In this document: positions 20,172 to 32,291 of the stretch, one piece after another
Position numbering within the stretch: the stretch's first letter is position 1
Layout: every line of letters begins with the position of its first letter
Assembly (NCBI RefSeq): GCF_019175385.1
Contig: NC_083345.1
Span: forward strand, 122,887,657-122,951,656
Reading direction: 5' to 3'
DNA length: 64,000 bases
From: Lycium barbarum
Lineage: Eukaryota > Streptophyta > Magnoliopsida > Solanales > Solanaceae
Notes under the pieces: model-generated
Databases searched by the model: none
What the model was told of the DNA's origin: nothing
Seen by the model: the letters and a program-made list of their open reading frames with translations, nothing else
Position numbers and translations under genes: made by a program

Positions 20172-21005
20172 TTAGGTTAGAATATCTAGCATAGTCCTTC
20201 CAAAATGTAGGCTCCTTTCTTTGCACATTGCTTTTTTTTTTAAAGAGCACTTTTCATTTTCGGAAGCCTTTCCAAAACACCATGTTGATCCATCAAGTGG
20301 GTCACAAACCCTCAAGAAGGACTTTTCGCCATCGGGAATGGTGTTAACAACTTCACCCCCTCCATGCTTGTCATCATGACCAAGCTTCACTTCAAAATCC
20401 CTAAAGAAGGAAGCTCCTTCTTCGGGAAGGGTATCGCCATCACATAGTGGATTACTAAACACTTTGTAGCGTCCAAAGGTGGCTACATTCTCAACGTTAC
20501 CATGCATTCCACTAGATACACCATTTTCACTAGTCATGCAAACATCAAATAAGATATTATCTCTAAAGAGAGGACAATCAACAAGAGTTGAGGATTCTAA
20601 ACATGTAATTTCACTCTCATAAAGACAAACGTCATTTTTCAAAGCAATTTCCTGTTCATGACTATCTACATGATCAATTATATCAACATCATCACTAATT
20701 TGAGATTCATTAGGCATATCACAAAGTTCTTCAATTAGTAGACTATCATAACAAACAAATTCATCAACATAAATATCCTCACTAGTTGGACACAAATTGA
20801 TCTTGCTTGAAGAATCAATTCGGTCATAGGTAGGATCAACTAGTGTGTGGGCTATCATATCACATGACAATGTACTAACATTCAAATCACAAGTGTAAAC
20901 ACTAGGTGGACACAAATTGATCTCACAAGAAAAATCAATTCGGTCATCAACAGGATCAACTAGTGTTGGAACACCCATATCAACCACATTGTCAATATTC
21001 ATCAA
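20172..21005 (-). CDS. Acidic 277-codon frame of the gypsy-like element, function unknown
   Basis: Seen: rich in Asp, Glu, Cys and Ser. It contains an internal duplication: DRIDFSCEINLCPPS and, about 48 residues later, DRIDSSSKINLCPTS, each preceded by TLVDP. Later parts read DCPLFRDNILFDVCMTSENG and ENEKCSLKKKAMCKERS. No known catalytic motif. It may be part of the gag-pol frame or an extra reading frame of a non-autonomous element. Probably not a host gene, given the retropepsin-like relic just upstream in the same orientation. Confidence 0.35.
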   Translation of the reverse strand: MMNIDNVVDMGVPTLVDPVDDRIDFSCEINLCPPSVYTCDLNVSTLSCDMIAHTLVDPTYDRIDSSSKINLCPTSEDIYVDEFVCYDSLLIEELCDMPNESQISDDVDIIDHVDSHEQEIALKNDVCLYESEITCLESSTLVDCPLFRDNILFDVCMTSENGVSSGMHGNVENVATFGRYKVFSNPLCDGDTLPEEGASFFRDFEVKLGHDDKHGGGEVVNTIPDGEKSFLRVCDPLDGSTWCFGKASENEKCSLKKKAMCKERSLHFGRTMLDILT

Positions 21006-21581
21006 AGAGCTAAGCTCAACACATGGTAAAGATTCATTAAGCTCACATAAGGACTAGCTATCATTCACACTCAATTCAACAACATGATCAAGCATATCAT
21101 TTGGAGTGTTAATTTTATCTATTTTACCTTGAAGTGCACGCAAAGTATCTTCTTTACTGTGGTTTTCAACTTTGGAGTCCATTTGCTCCTTCGGGAAGCC
21201 TTCAACTACCTCATGAACTTTCAAAGTTTGAGGCTCATTATTCGTTTTTCTTCCAATAATACCTGCACCATTATCAAGACAACTAAAGAAGAAAGAAAAG
21301 TTACAGGAGTTAGAATGCGATTGTGGCAACCCTCTCACATTACTCCTCACACCCTCTCATTTTTCCACTCCAGAGTTGTCACTTTTCACTCCCTTACTCC
21401 TCTCGATCTTTTCTCTCTCTAGTTCATAGGAGTTGGGATAAAGGCCAAGAATTATTTGGGAAGGATTAGGGAAACCCTCCACTTCAATCTTCCCTTTCGC
21501 TTCACAAGAAATGAATTTCTCTCTCTTCATTTGTTGGTCATTGCGTAAGCATTCCATCATTAGGTGTAGATGCTTTTCCAT

Positions 21582-21987
21582 CTATTCGAAATATTTATAC
21601 TCCTTTCTCCATTGTGCTAGATCGGAACCACTCACCATAGGTAGGGGTTCACTTGCACTTGCTTCTTCTTTGGGGAGTATAGGTGGAAAGAGAAATCTCC
21701 CTTTCTTGTCCACTACATACTTGTACCATTCTTTCTCATATGGAACCTTATGTTCTTGGAACCAAGGATTTCCTAAACACAAGTGACAATTATCTAGGGG
21801 AAGTGGGAAGTACATCACACCAAATTTCCTTTTGACAGTGGCTATGGGCAAAGAATACCTTCGCGCTCCTATCAACCAAGTACCCTCTTTGATCATAGTA
21901 AAGATTTCGTCTCATCATACAAGGTATTCCCAACTCTTCAACCGCTTGAGGGTCAAGGTAGTTGCTATAACTACCATTATTAAACAC
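21582..21987 (-). pseudogene. Retropepsin-like domain, frameshifted
   Basis: Two overlapping frames. First SYSNYLDPQAVEELGIPC, then VFFAHSHCQKEIWCDVLP. After a shift near 21800, DNCHLCLGNPWFQEHKVPYE and KYVVDKKGRFLFPPILPKEE. Known: gypsy retropepsins carry C/YSNY...E-LGIP, a later CDVLP and (H)LLLGRPW. The catalytic D-(S/T)-G reads MFNNGSYSNY here, so the active Asp is lost. Confidence 0.6.
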
Positions 21988-22340
21988 AATGGACTACCAA
22001 GGAGAATCACTTTCATCTCAAGAATTCGCCTCTTCGGGTCATTTTTTCCTTGAAACCTTGCATGTCCTCTACTTCCATCACCTATCGATACTTCCCTCCT
22101 ACCTTCAACATCATAACCATATTGAGGACATGGCATACTAGTATTAGGATAATTAGAAGCATGATTCATTATATTTCTTGAAGTAGGAAATGTAGACCCT
22201 CTTCTTTTCTAGGACGACTCTTACTTGGTCCAACCCACACACTTATACCACTTTCCTTGGAAACAAGTAACCATGTACTAATCCGAGGAACATATATATC
22301 CTTTTTTACTGCTTAAAATTAAGGCCGCCGATTGGGCTGA

Positions 22341-22441
22341 GCAAAATTGAGAGAAAATTACACCTTATGTTAGTTAGGGTAACAATGCTATCAGAATTGA
22401 CCTATTTTTTAAAATCTTACATAAAATGACCCACTCTCATC

Positions 22442-22476
<35 letters not shown>

Positions 22477-25400
22477 CCTCCTGCTCTCTCTCTCATGCGC
22501 TCTCTCTACCGCGACTCACCGAAAAATCCACTCAGATCTGGTGATGGCCTGTGAGCGAGGTGGTGTGCATGCAGGGGTTTTCACCGGAGCCCCGACGTGA
22601 TTTGTTGGTGGTATTCCGTCATTGCTGCTCCGTCGTTGGTGGCCTGATAACCGGAAAATCCACTCATATACACACCTCTTATTCAATATTACACATATTT
22701 ATACACCTGTATACATATGTATCTATCTTGTATAACAGTGCAATTCTTATTCATAACCAGTCCAGATATATGTTTACACCCACTTATACACTATTGTATA
22801 ATTGTTTATAAATGTGTATAAGTGTGTATTTTCGTGTATAATATTGTATAATTATATCTTTTAGTGTATATACCAAGTAAATACTAATATGTTGATACCC
22901 CTGCCAAGCAAGAAAGGGAGAGAACTAAGGATATAAGTGTTAAGCCAAGAAACTTTGGTAGAAAAAGAAAAAAGCGAGCATTAAAATGGATGAGTCGCAT
23001 TTCCAAGTATCAAACTAGAAGTTGGAATATCTAATGGATATTGATAACTAAAACTAAATGACAAGGGGCATTTGTAATAATCATGTCATAATTTGTTTAT
23101 CTTTAGTAACCGCGATAAATAATTTGAGATAGAGAGAGTACCGATTTGAACATATTTTTGAAGTAAGCAGTGTTTAAGCAAATTTTTCCTAGTCACTAAC
23201 TTTGTCAGGTAAAAGTAAGGGATTTTAAGAGACACTTAAACGAATGAGAGGTGTCTATCTATATTTTATCATTTTATGCCATCCTTTTCCGAACGATTCA
23301 AAATCATGTATACATGAAAGCACAACAATCCTAACAGGATTAGGCTCCCTTTCGTTGTAACACTCTCAATTTGTTGTAACACTCTCAAGTGCATGGTCAG
23401 ATGTCTTATTATTTTTAAATTTAAAGAAATAAATTAAATTTAAATTAGCAAGCATCATGTTAAAACATAATATAGTTAAATAATAAGAAGTGTATTCTCT
23501 AACGTCACAAATTCTTATATGAGAAGTCACGCACTTCAAGTCTTCAACATAACATTAGAAATAGTGAAGGTCCTGAGTTCAAATTTTAGTGCCCCCGAAA
23601 ATAACAGAAAAACATTTCACTTGTTTTGATTAATGAGAAAAACCAATCTCACGTGTTAAGGGGCATATTTAGACATAATATAATTAAATATCTAAAAGAT
23701 GAAGACATAAAATCACCGCTAAACTTGTACCGAGAACTCATTTTAGCAATTAAACTTTACCGATATTTATATACCCCTTATTCTTGTTCAAAGTGTATTT
23801 ATTATCCTCTTAAGAGGTGATGTGGCAGAGAAAGTGTTTACACTTTCTAAAAGCGCCTGAGCAATTATAAATTAAGTTCAAAATGAATTACATTGCACAA
23901 CTGTCACTCTGTAATTGGATACTATAAGTCTTGTCAATTTTATGTTTTTCTAATTCTTTATTACATTTCTCTTTATTCGTTTTCCCTTTCTTCTTCTTCC
24001 TTGTCTTCTTCCCTGCAATCCCAAATGAAAGATCTCAGCTTTGTGAACCAGAAAGGAAAAGTGACTATCAGTTCTCTTCGAACAACCTTTTTCTTGTTTT
24101 AACCGAGCCACCCCCGCCCTTTTAGAAGGGTTTCACATAGGAGGAGAAGTTTGAATTAGCAGTAAAGAGTCAATGCCATTAAAATGATGCAAGATCTAAT
24201 TTTTTGTTGCCAACACAACAGCTATATCCAACGACATTTTTTATGCTTAGTTAGGAGGTTTTTACACACACATAAAAAATATTAAAAAAAAAAAAAAAAA
24301 AGGCGGAAAGAAAAGATAAAAAAAAAAAAAAAAAAAAAAACTAAAGTGGATGGGTTTGGCCAGAAATTTATTATGTAGATGACTGCTAGTAAATGCTTTT
24401 CAGGTAAAGACATTATCAAATATCAATTTACGAAAATTTCATATAAAGTAGAGAGGAAATAAAATGGACCTTGATATGAGATGTGACCGTTGATGAATGT
24501 CACTTTTAGAGAGGAGATGCATTAATTTTGGTTGGAAGTTTCAAACAAATTTAGAGGAATAGAAGAGGTAGCGGTGAAGCGATGGAAGTGACGTGATGGG
24601 GGGTGGATGTGGACGTTGGTTGAAGAGGTTGTTTGGTTAGGGCTGTTGGTTTAGGGAGAAAGGGGGTTGTTTGGTTAGAGACTTAGTTTAGGTGGATTTG
24701 GGCCAGGTCGGGGGATTTTGGGTTGGGGCGTTTTTGGGCCACAAATTTTTGTAGGATAGGAATAGGATTTGGCACAAATTTTAGGTAGATGAATTATTTT
24801 CTCATCCCTTCTTACTTCAATTAATTAATTAAAATATGCTCCTTGGTCCTAATTAATTTCCAAAAAATGTATACCTATATAAATTACAATAGAATTAGTT
24901 TAATATACATATTTAATTTTTAAAAATATAGTAAGAAGATGATAAACATAGTAATAAATAGGATTAAAGGAAAATGCCAATGCCAATATTGATATCGGAA
25001 TACCAACACTATTTTTGAGTGATTTAATTGTAAAGAATGATGTTTAGTACTTTTTTTAAAAATTATATATAAAAAAAAATGATGTTTGGTGATTTTTAAG
25101 AAACGATAGAAACCTTTCTTAATTTTAGAGAAATAATATCTAAAAAAACATAGTGTAGTAATTAGTGAAAATATTCCAAACTCATTTATTAGAATTTTCA
25201 CGACTGAGAAGCATAGTGAAATTAATTAAACAAAAAAGGAGGGTCAAAATTGGGTGTCAACATTAATGACGTCATTTCCTATAATACAGGAATTACTCTC
25301 TTTCGTTGAAATTTTCACACTTTTTTTCATACTTTGGTCATAGATTAATCATGCTTCGAGACTCCGGAACGTCATTAGATAGAACCCTATTTTTTTTTTT

Positions 25401-25620
25401 TTGCGCGATCAATAATGTAGGCTCAATACATCAAGGATACGCAAAGATCGGGTCGTTGTTTTAGTTGTTAAAAAGTGCTCGAAGTAAGTTTTTGTTTGAA
25501 AACTTGTTATCATTAGCTTTAAGTTATTTAATTTTTAGGGTTTAAATTTAAGCGTATTATTTTAAAATTAATGCGTAACTTTATTTCGAATATGTCACGA
25601 CTTTTTTTATGACTAATTTA
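22341..25620. other. Intergenic stretch without recognised genes
   Basis: Holds a CT microsatellite (22445-22472) followed by a coding-like GC-richer patch (22500-22650), A-rich tracts (24284-24301 and 24319-24341), a GT-rich patch (24580-24740) and AT-rich filler. 23700-23830 resembles low-copy repeats (AAACTTTACCGATATTTATA), not a gene. No element ends could be paired. Confidence 0.5.
22445..22472. repeat. (CT)n microsatellite
   Basis: About 14 CT units, followed by further CTCTCTCT runs to 22510. Confidence 0.9.
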
Positions 25621-25824
25621 GGATGTCACACGAGTTAGTTATAAACAACAATAAAGACTATGATAATATTTATAAATATAAATAGATACCCAAAAAATAT
25701 AATATTTACGTAAATTGTAGAACTCAATTGCATATACACTATCGTGGATGGGTCCCATATGTGGTATGCTTGAGACTATCCTGAGGCCTGAGGCTAATAC
25801 CATCCCCACCGCCCTCGCCATCAT

Positions 25825-25842
25825 CCCCCCCCCCCCCCCCCC
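25825..25842. repeat. Poly-C tract (18 C)
   Basis: Uninterrupted C run just downstream (minus sense) of the coding-like exons at 25870-26262. Confidence 0.9.
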
Positions 25843-25869
25843 TTTCTTCTCTTAATAACAGGATGCTCT

Positions 25870-26262
25870 AAGCCATGATCATCCGCTCTTCCCTTCCCTC
25901 TTGCGTCCTTGAGCATAACGTGCTTCTTCTTGGGATCTCGTACCACCGGTGCGCTTGGAATGTCCCGTCTGATGGGTTGATCCACATCGGGAGACTGGAC
26001 CTCAACATAATCATCCTCGTCGGGAGACAGGACCGCAGGTGCTGAAGGATAAACCTCAAAAATATTTAAAAATTAGTACAAATTTTTATTTACATTGAAT
26101 ACATTAATGTTTTTTTTTTAAAAAAAATCAAACCTGTTTATTGACGGGTGGCTGAGTAAGCTCTCGAGAGGGTTCTTGAGGTGGGTCTGGTTCAGAATCT
26201 GAAGTAGTCTCTTGGACAGGATGCTGAGAGGCTGAAGCTGGAGCGGTGTGTTGTTCAAGGTC
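25870..26262 (-). pseudogene. Two exons of an unidentified, possibly transposon-derived, C-terminal region
   Basis: Minus strand: exon 26262-26134 reads LDLEQHTAPASASQHPVQET and SDSEPDPPQEPSRELTQPPV, ending at a possible donor (CAG/GTTTG). Exon 26054 to about 25870 reads VYPSAPAVLSPDEDDYVEVQ, PIRRDIPSAPVV and RDPKKKHVMLKDARGKG after TTTGAG. A strong donor (CAACAG/GTAAG) for a preceding exon sits at about 26331-26341, exactly where an inserted LTR-like element begins. The Pro/Glu/Ser-rich, low-complexity style resembles C-termini of plant mobile-domain transposon proteins, but I cannot confirm this. Confidence 0.35.
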
Positions 26263-26340
26263 CAAATAAATGTTAAAAAAATTAAAGTAATATTCAACTT
26301 ATATTGAATAAAATTAAGTTTAACTAAAAATCTTACCTGT

Positions 26341-26659
26341 TGTCACGCCCCAAAACCCACCCTAGACGTGACCGGCATCCGATGTCATGAACAACATCGG
26401 AAGAACCTTATAGATCAATAACCGTCAAATGCATTTTTAATAATCTTTCATTAATAGTTTAAGAGATGTTATAAATAACTAATTAAAGATCATGGTCATA
26501 ATTTATGAAATAAAAATCTGCGGAAGTCTTATTCAACATTTAAATTAAAATGTGGCAACATGCCTCCATAAAACATAAGAGACATCCAAGGCTCTAACCA
26601 CAAGTTCATAACTATCTATGGAACTTCTAAGAAAATAAACTATGGAGCTTCTAAGAAAA
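26341..26659. mobile_element. Left part of an LTR-like element, interrupted at 26659
   Basis: Begins TGTCACGCCCCAAAACCCAC, the style of long gypsy (Del/Tekay-type) LTRs. It is interrupted by the solo LTR at 26660-30197 and resumes at 30203. A short duplication (GGA(A/G)CTTCTAAGAAAAT) lies at 26620-26660. No right end was identified; the resumed part fades before the LINE tail near 30640. Confidence 0.5.
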
Positions 26660-29600
26660 TGTCACGACCCAATCCCGTAGGCCGCGACTAGTGTCCGTGC
26701 TGGACACCCATACGTACCCAATAACCCAAATCAGAATATTAATAGAATGTATCAATATAAAAGTCAGTTGGCGTTACTAGTTATCATAGATGAACAGATA
26801 TAGCACGTGGAAGCCGATAAGGCTATCACAGATCATATTAACCCAAAACATATACAGAACTCACATGTATGTCTACAGACCTCTACAGAACACAACAGAA
26901 TCATAAGACGGGACAAGGCCCCGTCATACCCCTGAATAGCGTACATATATACAATAGCAAAGGACTGTACCAAAATATAGGCTCCGGACAAAAGAGCGCT
27001 CCAAAATAGCAGATATAGTCCTAAGTAGGCGGATCAGTAAATCTGTCGTCTGAACCTGCGCGGCATGAAAACGCAGCCCCCGAAGAAAGGGGGTCAGTAC
27101 GGAAAATGTACTGAATATGTAAGGCACGGAACGTAGTAAACAAAGTCATAACCGAAGCAGAAGGTACAGAAAATGAACGGAATATCCAGAATAGCAAAAC
27201 GCTGATCATAAAGCATAAATAGTGCATGCAGGAAACATATGTCATATCTGGTCCCATTACGGAACAAAATCATGACCGGAACAGAACGTACAGAAAAGTG
27301 AGTATAATATCCAGATTATCAGATGCATATATCCAGAACATAAAGAGTGTATGCAGAAACATATGCCATATCATATCCGGCCCCCGCCAAGGGACTCGGT
27401 GGACAGAACGTGGTCGCCACCCCGACACTGGCGCCACAACACAGCATAACTCCAGAGTAGGGAATAACTCCGTAACATATCATATCAGAATGTGCACATG
27501 TCGAACATATCAGATGGCCATATCATATCATATCATCATATATCAGAATATGTGTACATGGCACAGCATACTCCACAACCCATGTACATGTATACCTGCC
27601 CCCTCACATCGAGGCGCGGCGAACAATGCAGTGAAATACGCGTGATAACATATCCTGGCTCGGGCTCAGTGAAGGAAACGTTGAGGCATCCACGAATGGA
27701 GTAGTGAGAAACTAATGCAAAATAAAATATAGCACATTTACGGAGACTCAGTAGCATAATTCAGATGACAAACCATATGACAGAAGCGGAGCAGTAATCA
27801 TAGTGTATGCATTTCGGATATCCCAATAGCATATGTCAAAATAAGCTTTTGTAATCATTTTCATGTTTCAAAATACATTATGGGGCTTATCAAAATAATT
27901 CAAACGAATGTCATATATTTCCAGAGACTCAATAAGACCTATCGGATGACAAATCGAAATAATGAAATCGGACAGAATCATAGTGAGTGTATTTCGGATG
28001 TCATAATGGATTACGGAGAAATAACCTTTCTACGATCGTTTCCATGTTCCAAAATAGTTTATAAGACTTAAGGAGCATTTAAAACAATTTTTATTTAGTA
28101 GTTAGAAGAGTAGTTAAAATATTTCCTTTAGAACCGCTCGAAGACAAATCATAGATACAAAAGGGTAAAATCGAAAATAGTGGTCCACCTCGGGACAACC
28201 GAAGCGAAGGGCTCGAATTACGTATATTATGCCTATGGAATCATCTATAGAGGTCCTAGGGACATTCCATAACTTTCTAGACGATTTGTAAAAGTTTACA
28301 TAATTCTTTCAACCAAAATATCCTTAAAGGATTCAATTCCATTGAATGATAAAGGGATATTTTCAAATGCGGATTCCGATGAACAAAGTACTTTCCGAGG
28401 CTCAAATTCGATCCTAGTACACCTAGGACATGCCAAAAGAAGAATCGGGATAGCTTTACATACCTTTTTCGCCCTTTACGCTAGTCCAAATTCAATTCCC
28501 GTTTCGTCAAAAATCTGCAATTGGTCACTTTTACCAATTATCAATTTCAAATTTTTAAGAATTCAATCTTAATTCATACTTGTCTACAGAAATTTGGGCA
28601 GCACCTCCCCTATACATATAGCATCCCCGAGAATTTAACTCGGCCAAAACAATCAACAACAACCCAACAACAACACCAACAACAACAACAATCACTACAA
28701 AACACAATATAGTATAACTAGTCCTCTTTCCAACATAGTGCAATAACTTTCATTCCAACTTCACATTTCCAAACCAATCTCAATGTTTTCACATTCATTA
28801 CTAATCAAGATCATTACAATATAATTCGGAAGCATTTCATATCATTTCTACAAAATATTCACAAGATATACAAAATATACAAACTTTCCACCAAAACCAT
28901 AATCCATCCAAAACTTCTAATCTTCAACCTACATATTCATAACATACTTCCATCTTCCAATTTCATCAACCATAATCATAATTCACACCTTAACAATTTC
29001 ATTTTCATCATTACTTAAATCTACCATAAAATCACAAAACTTCCCATAACAACTTAACAACCAATCTTTCATGCCAATATGGACTATTATCCTTCCAAAT
29101 TCACCAACTAACATAATAATTCACATTTAGAACTCCACTTCCATAATTACATAAAAACTTCATTAAAATCACATAATTTCCTATAACTATTTCCAATAAT
29201 TTTCCATGCCAACTTGAACCATTTTCTTCCATTTCCAATATAAGGTCCACCACAACTACAACTAGAATACAACATAAAATTCAACTCATCTTATTTATAC
29301 AACCTTACATACACATGCACACATGCAAACCACTTTGTAAACTTCCATATTTCCATAAATTCTACTCATGTCTACATACTACAACATAAACCAACCTTCA
29401 TAACATAATAAAAAGGAATTAATTCTTACCTTTTTCTACAATCTTCTTCACTTGACCAAGTTGTCAACTTGAAGAAACAAGTGCTCTTTCTTCCAAAATA
29501 ATTACACCAAGTTGTAAAGGACCCTTGAATTAGTAGGAATACCACAAGAAAATAATTTTTGGAGGAAGATTTTGAGGGGTGATTTTTTAGAGCTCATGGC

Positions 29601-30197
29601 CGTATGGCCTTCAACTATGGCTCTTGGTATTTTGTTTTTCTCCTTATTTGACTTCTTGAAGCTTCTTTGGATAAATGATGAATATATGGTCCTTTATATT
29701 AATTTGGCACATGGAAAAATTCATTAACTTGGTGGACTTGGGCCTATGATGGCCGGCCACCCCCTTCTATTGGGCCTGATTTTAATTTTTTAATTTTTTT
29801 GGGCCAACCCGGTTGGTCCCGAATTGGGCCTAGCCCACTGACCTTTCGACCTTAAAACGTCCATATCTCCGTGTACCGACGTCACCTGGGAACCCACGAC
29901 CTATGGTTGGAAAGCTGATTCAATTATCTACAACTTCTATTTCTTGGTATTTTTCCAAATTCCAAACTTATAATACCGTTTTTTCCCCCAAAGTCAGGTC
30001 ACCCGAAAACGTTTTCTTAAAAATATTCGTTTGGAGGACTTCCACTTTGATTTGGCCCAAGGGCCCTTCTTGAGTTGTGTTTAACTTCACATATGTGATT
30101 CATATAATTCGTCACATGTCCCAAAAAAAAAAATCTTGACGTGTGGGCCCCACCTCAACTTACAATTAATCCGACGTTCAAAATACGGGATGTAACA
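26660..30197. mobile_element. Solo LTR, about 3.5 kb, gypsy Del/Tekay-type, 5-bp target duplication
   Basis: Starts TGTCACGACCCAATCCCGTA and ends with GGGATGTAACA. The termini are near-inverse (TGTCACGACCC / TGTTACATCCC). A perfect target duplication GAAAA is present at 26655-26659 and 30198-30202. No coding domain lies inside: the frames found (for example 27226-27645) are short and featureless. It contains CAA/AAC-rich sequence at 28641-28695 and CATAT-rich sequence at 27470-27560. Inferred: recombination between two LTRs removed the internal part. Confidence 0.75.
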
Positions 30198-30202
30198 GAA
30201 AA

Positions 30203-30640
30203 TATACTAACTCAGGACACAGCCTGAAACTGCTAAGAAGCAATAATTGACTCAATTAAAACCCATTAACAAAGGTGTGGGCTCACCAATAATTTGGAAA
30301 GCAGCAAGTACTCCTAATCCTTGAGATCTGTCTGTACTTGCTCTTCTTCGTTACCTAACATACCATCAAAAATAACAATGGTATGCCTGAGTACTGGGTA
30401 CTTAGTGAGTGTCTCGGGGACAATAAGTAATAGAACAAAATAATACAATAATGATTAGTGTTCCAATAGAATAATTTGAAATTAATGACAAAATCAATCG
30501 TACAACTTCATCAATAGAAAACCATCAAGACAAGTATGTATCTTTTTCGATTCAGTATATCATTTATTACCATTTGGTTATCAAGCTCCTAATAACACTA
30601 ACACCTAGAATGATCACCTCCAATGGACTATTAAACAATC
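30203..30640. mobile_element. Right part of the interrupted LTR-like element
   Basis: Continues 26341-26659 across the solo LTR insertion. Carries GCCTGAGTACTGGGTACTTAG and GTGAGTGTCTCGGGGACAAT, phrases typical of this LTR type (from memory). The right border was not found. Confidence 0.45.
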
Positions 30641-30962
30641 CAAAGCAGAGGTCCTGAGCTCTGATTTTCAAGCTTATGTACACAGAAGCAGTCCACACCT
30701 TATGGAAAGAAAGAAATGAGAGCATTTTCACGAACAGAGTCGCGATTGGAATAGTCTAGCGAAGGAAATAGCCTACATGTGTAATGCTAGAGCAGCTTCT
30801 AAGACTAGTCAGATCCTGCAAAGCTTAGTATGCTAGCTTTTAGATTTTTTTTTTTTTTTTGCGCCTTTCATATTGGATATCTAGCAGTGTTTGCTAAGAT
30901 ATGATTTTGTAATGATCGATTTGGTGTTTAATGAAATATAGTTAGTCACAACAAAAAAAAAA
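30641..30962 (+). mobile_element. 5'-truncated LINE tail with poly-A
   Basis: Reads VHTLWKERNE and IFTNRVAIG, as in the C-terminal end of plant LINE (L1-type) ORF2, then stops, a poly-T-containing 3' UTR and an A-tract at 30951-30962. The left border is approximate. 5' truncation is normal for LINE insertions. Confidence 0.6.
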
Positions 30963-31578
30963 ACCTAAAATTATGATTCAGTGAAACAATGTTAACTATT
31001 GTCTTGTCCGTTCCTACTTTTATTTATCAATCTTGAAATTTGTTTATTATTTGTAAAATTTTGTTGAAACATCATATACAAAATGAATTTATTTTATGTC
31101 AAAAGATCCTTACTGAGCGGTTGGCACCCTGAAGATAATCATATCGCACAAAGAATATAGTACTGTAGGATTTTAGTCCATTGTATCACCATACTAACCT
31201 CCTATTCTTCGTCCTCAACATTGTTTTTCTCCTTTTTTAAGGTTTAATTAAAATGTAAAATTAAAAATTAGAGAGTTTAGGGTTTAAAAACTAACGTTTG
31301 GCGATCATAATCAAAATGCAAGACTTCGATTTTTGCATTTATATGGTTTACACCATCTTGGTTGAGTGTTGGGATTTTTTTTAAAAAATTCATAATGTAT
31401 TTTTATGATTTTAATGCTTAAAGTTTGACTTAAGACATGCTAAGGTAGTCTCGTAGAAGAACCCAATAACCGGACACCAATTTTGTCATTTAAAAGGGCA
31501 TGTCTTAATCTGTGGAGGTGTTGAATGAAAGTTCAAGTAACTCCCACTTATGCCAAGTACAAATACTATGTTAAATAA
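30963..31578. other. Intergenic, nothing recognised
   Basis: AT-rich unclassified sequence. No gene seen. Confidence 0.5.
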
Positions 31579-31770
31579 ACGAATTTTTACTGCTCATAAC
31601 TATCTCTAAGACTTATTTATTAATAATAATTACCTTTTTTTAAATTATATTTGGTAGCTTAATTATCTATCAAATTACCATCTATAACTTGTTTTTGTAA
31701 CTGCAGTATATTTCCGTAAAAATAAGTACCTCTCTCCCACTTACCCACAATTTTTTTTTCAAATATTTTT

Positions 31771-31978
31771 CTCTCACCTATCAAATCTATTTTCTCCCTC
31801 ACCCCTCTTTCTCTCTCCGTTCCATCTCCTAGTATTTTAAATTGATTTTCTCTCACTTACCAAATTTATTTTCTCCCTCACCCCTCTTTCTCTCTCCGTT
31901 CCATCTCCTAGTATTTTAAATTGATTTTCTCTCACTTACCAAATTTATTTTCTCCCTCACCCCTCTTTCTCTCTCTGT
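31771..31978. repeat. 79-bp tandem repeat, about 2.7 copies
   Basis: CTCTCAC followed by (T/C)(T/C)ACCAAATTTATTTTC recurs at 31771, 31850 and 31929. Pyrimidine-rich. It lies directly upstream of the NLR fragment. Confidence 0.9.
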
Positions 31979-32033
31979 TGGCGCACACAGAGATTATGGA
32001 AGTAGAATTCTCTTCACAAGCAGACTCCAAGAC

Positions 32034-32291
32034 GTGGCTTCACAAGTTAATCGCGATGACGTTCATCTCCTTCGATTCCTCTCAAAAGAAGAATGTTGGG
32101 AATTGCTCCAATTGAAGATATTCCCAAAAGAAAGTTGTCCTTTGGAAGAACTAATTGAAATTGGATACATAATTGCTGAAAGGTGTCAAGGCCCTCCTCC
32201 TTTTGTTGTTCTAGTTTTTGGACTTCTATCAAAGATAGAAAGATCTAGAGATTGTTGGGAAAAGTTTGAGGTAAATTTGAGTTCAAAATAG
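32034..32291 (+). pseudogene. Fragment of an NLR disease-resistance gene (NB-ARC domain)
   Basis: Seen: about 80 codons, VNRDDVHLLRFLSKEECWEL, then LKIFPKESCPLEELIEIGYI, IAERCQGPPPFVVLVFGLLS and CWEKFEVNLSS, then a stop. Known: the ARC1 part of coiled-coil NLR proteins has L-x-x-L-(S/N)-x-E-E-(S/C)-W-E-L-L, CP-x-E-L, I-x-x-(R/K)-C-x-G-(L/P)-P and (E)-x-W-(E/K)-x-(V/F). No P-loop, MHD or LRR is present, and there is no in-frame ATG at its start. Inferred: a gene fragment captured by the surrounding MULE-like element, no longer a working immune receptor. Confidence 0.75.

Larger units (their letters stand above)
19400..22340 (-). mobile_element. Non-autonomous gypsy-like element, decayed
   Basis: A minus-strand series of frames: a gag/protease-like part (22169-21582), an acidic region (21581-20172) and a short terminal part (to about 19431). 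A retropepsin-like segment is present, but no integrase, reverse transcriptase or RNase H. LTRs were not delimited. The AT-rich stretch 19040-19400 may be part of its 3' LTR. Inferred: a large retrotransposon derivative whose pol was lost or replaced by a long acidic reading frame. Confidence 0.5.

Noticed and set aside
27226..27645. 139-codon plus-strand frame as a gene
   Set aside because: Lies inside the solo LTR and has no domain.
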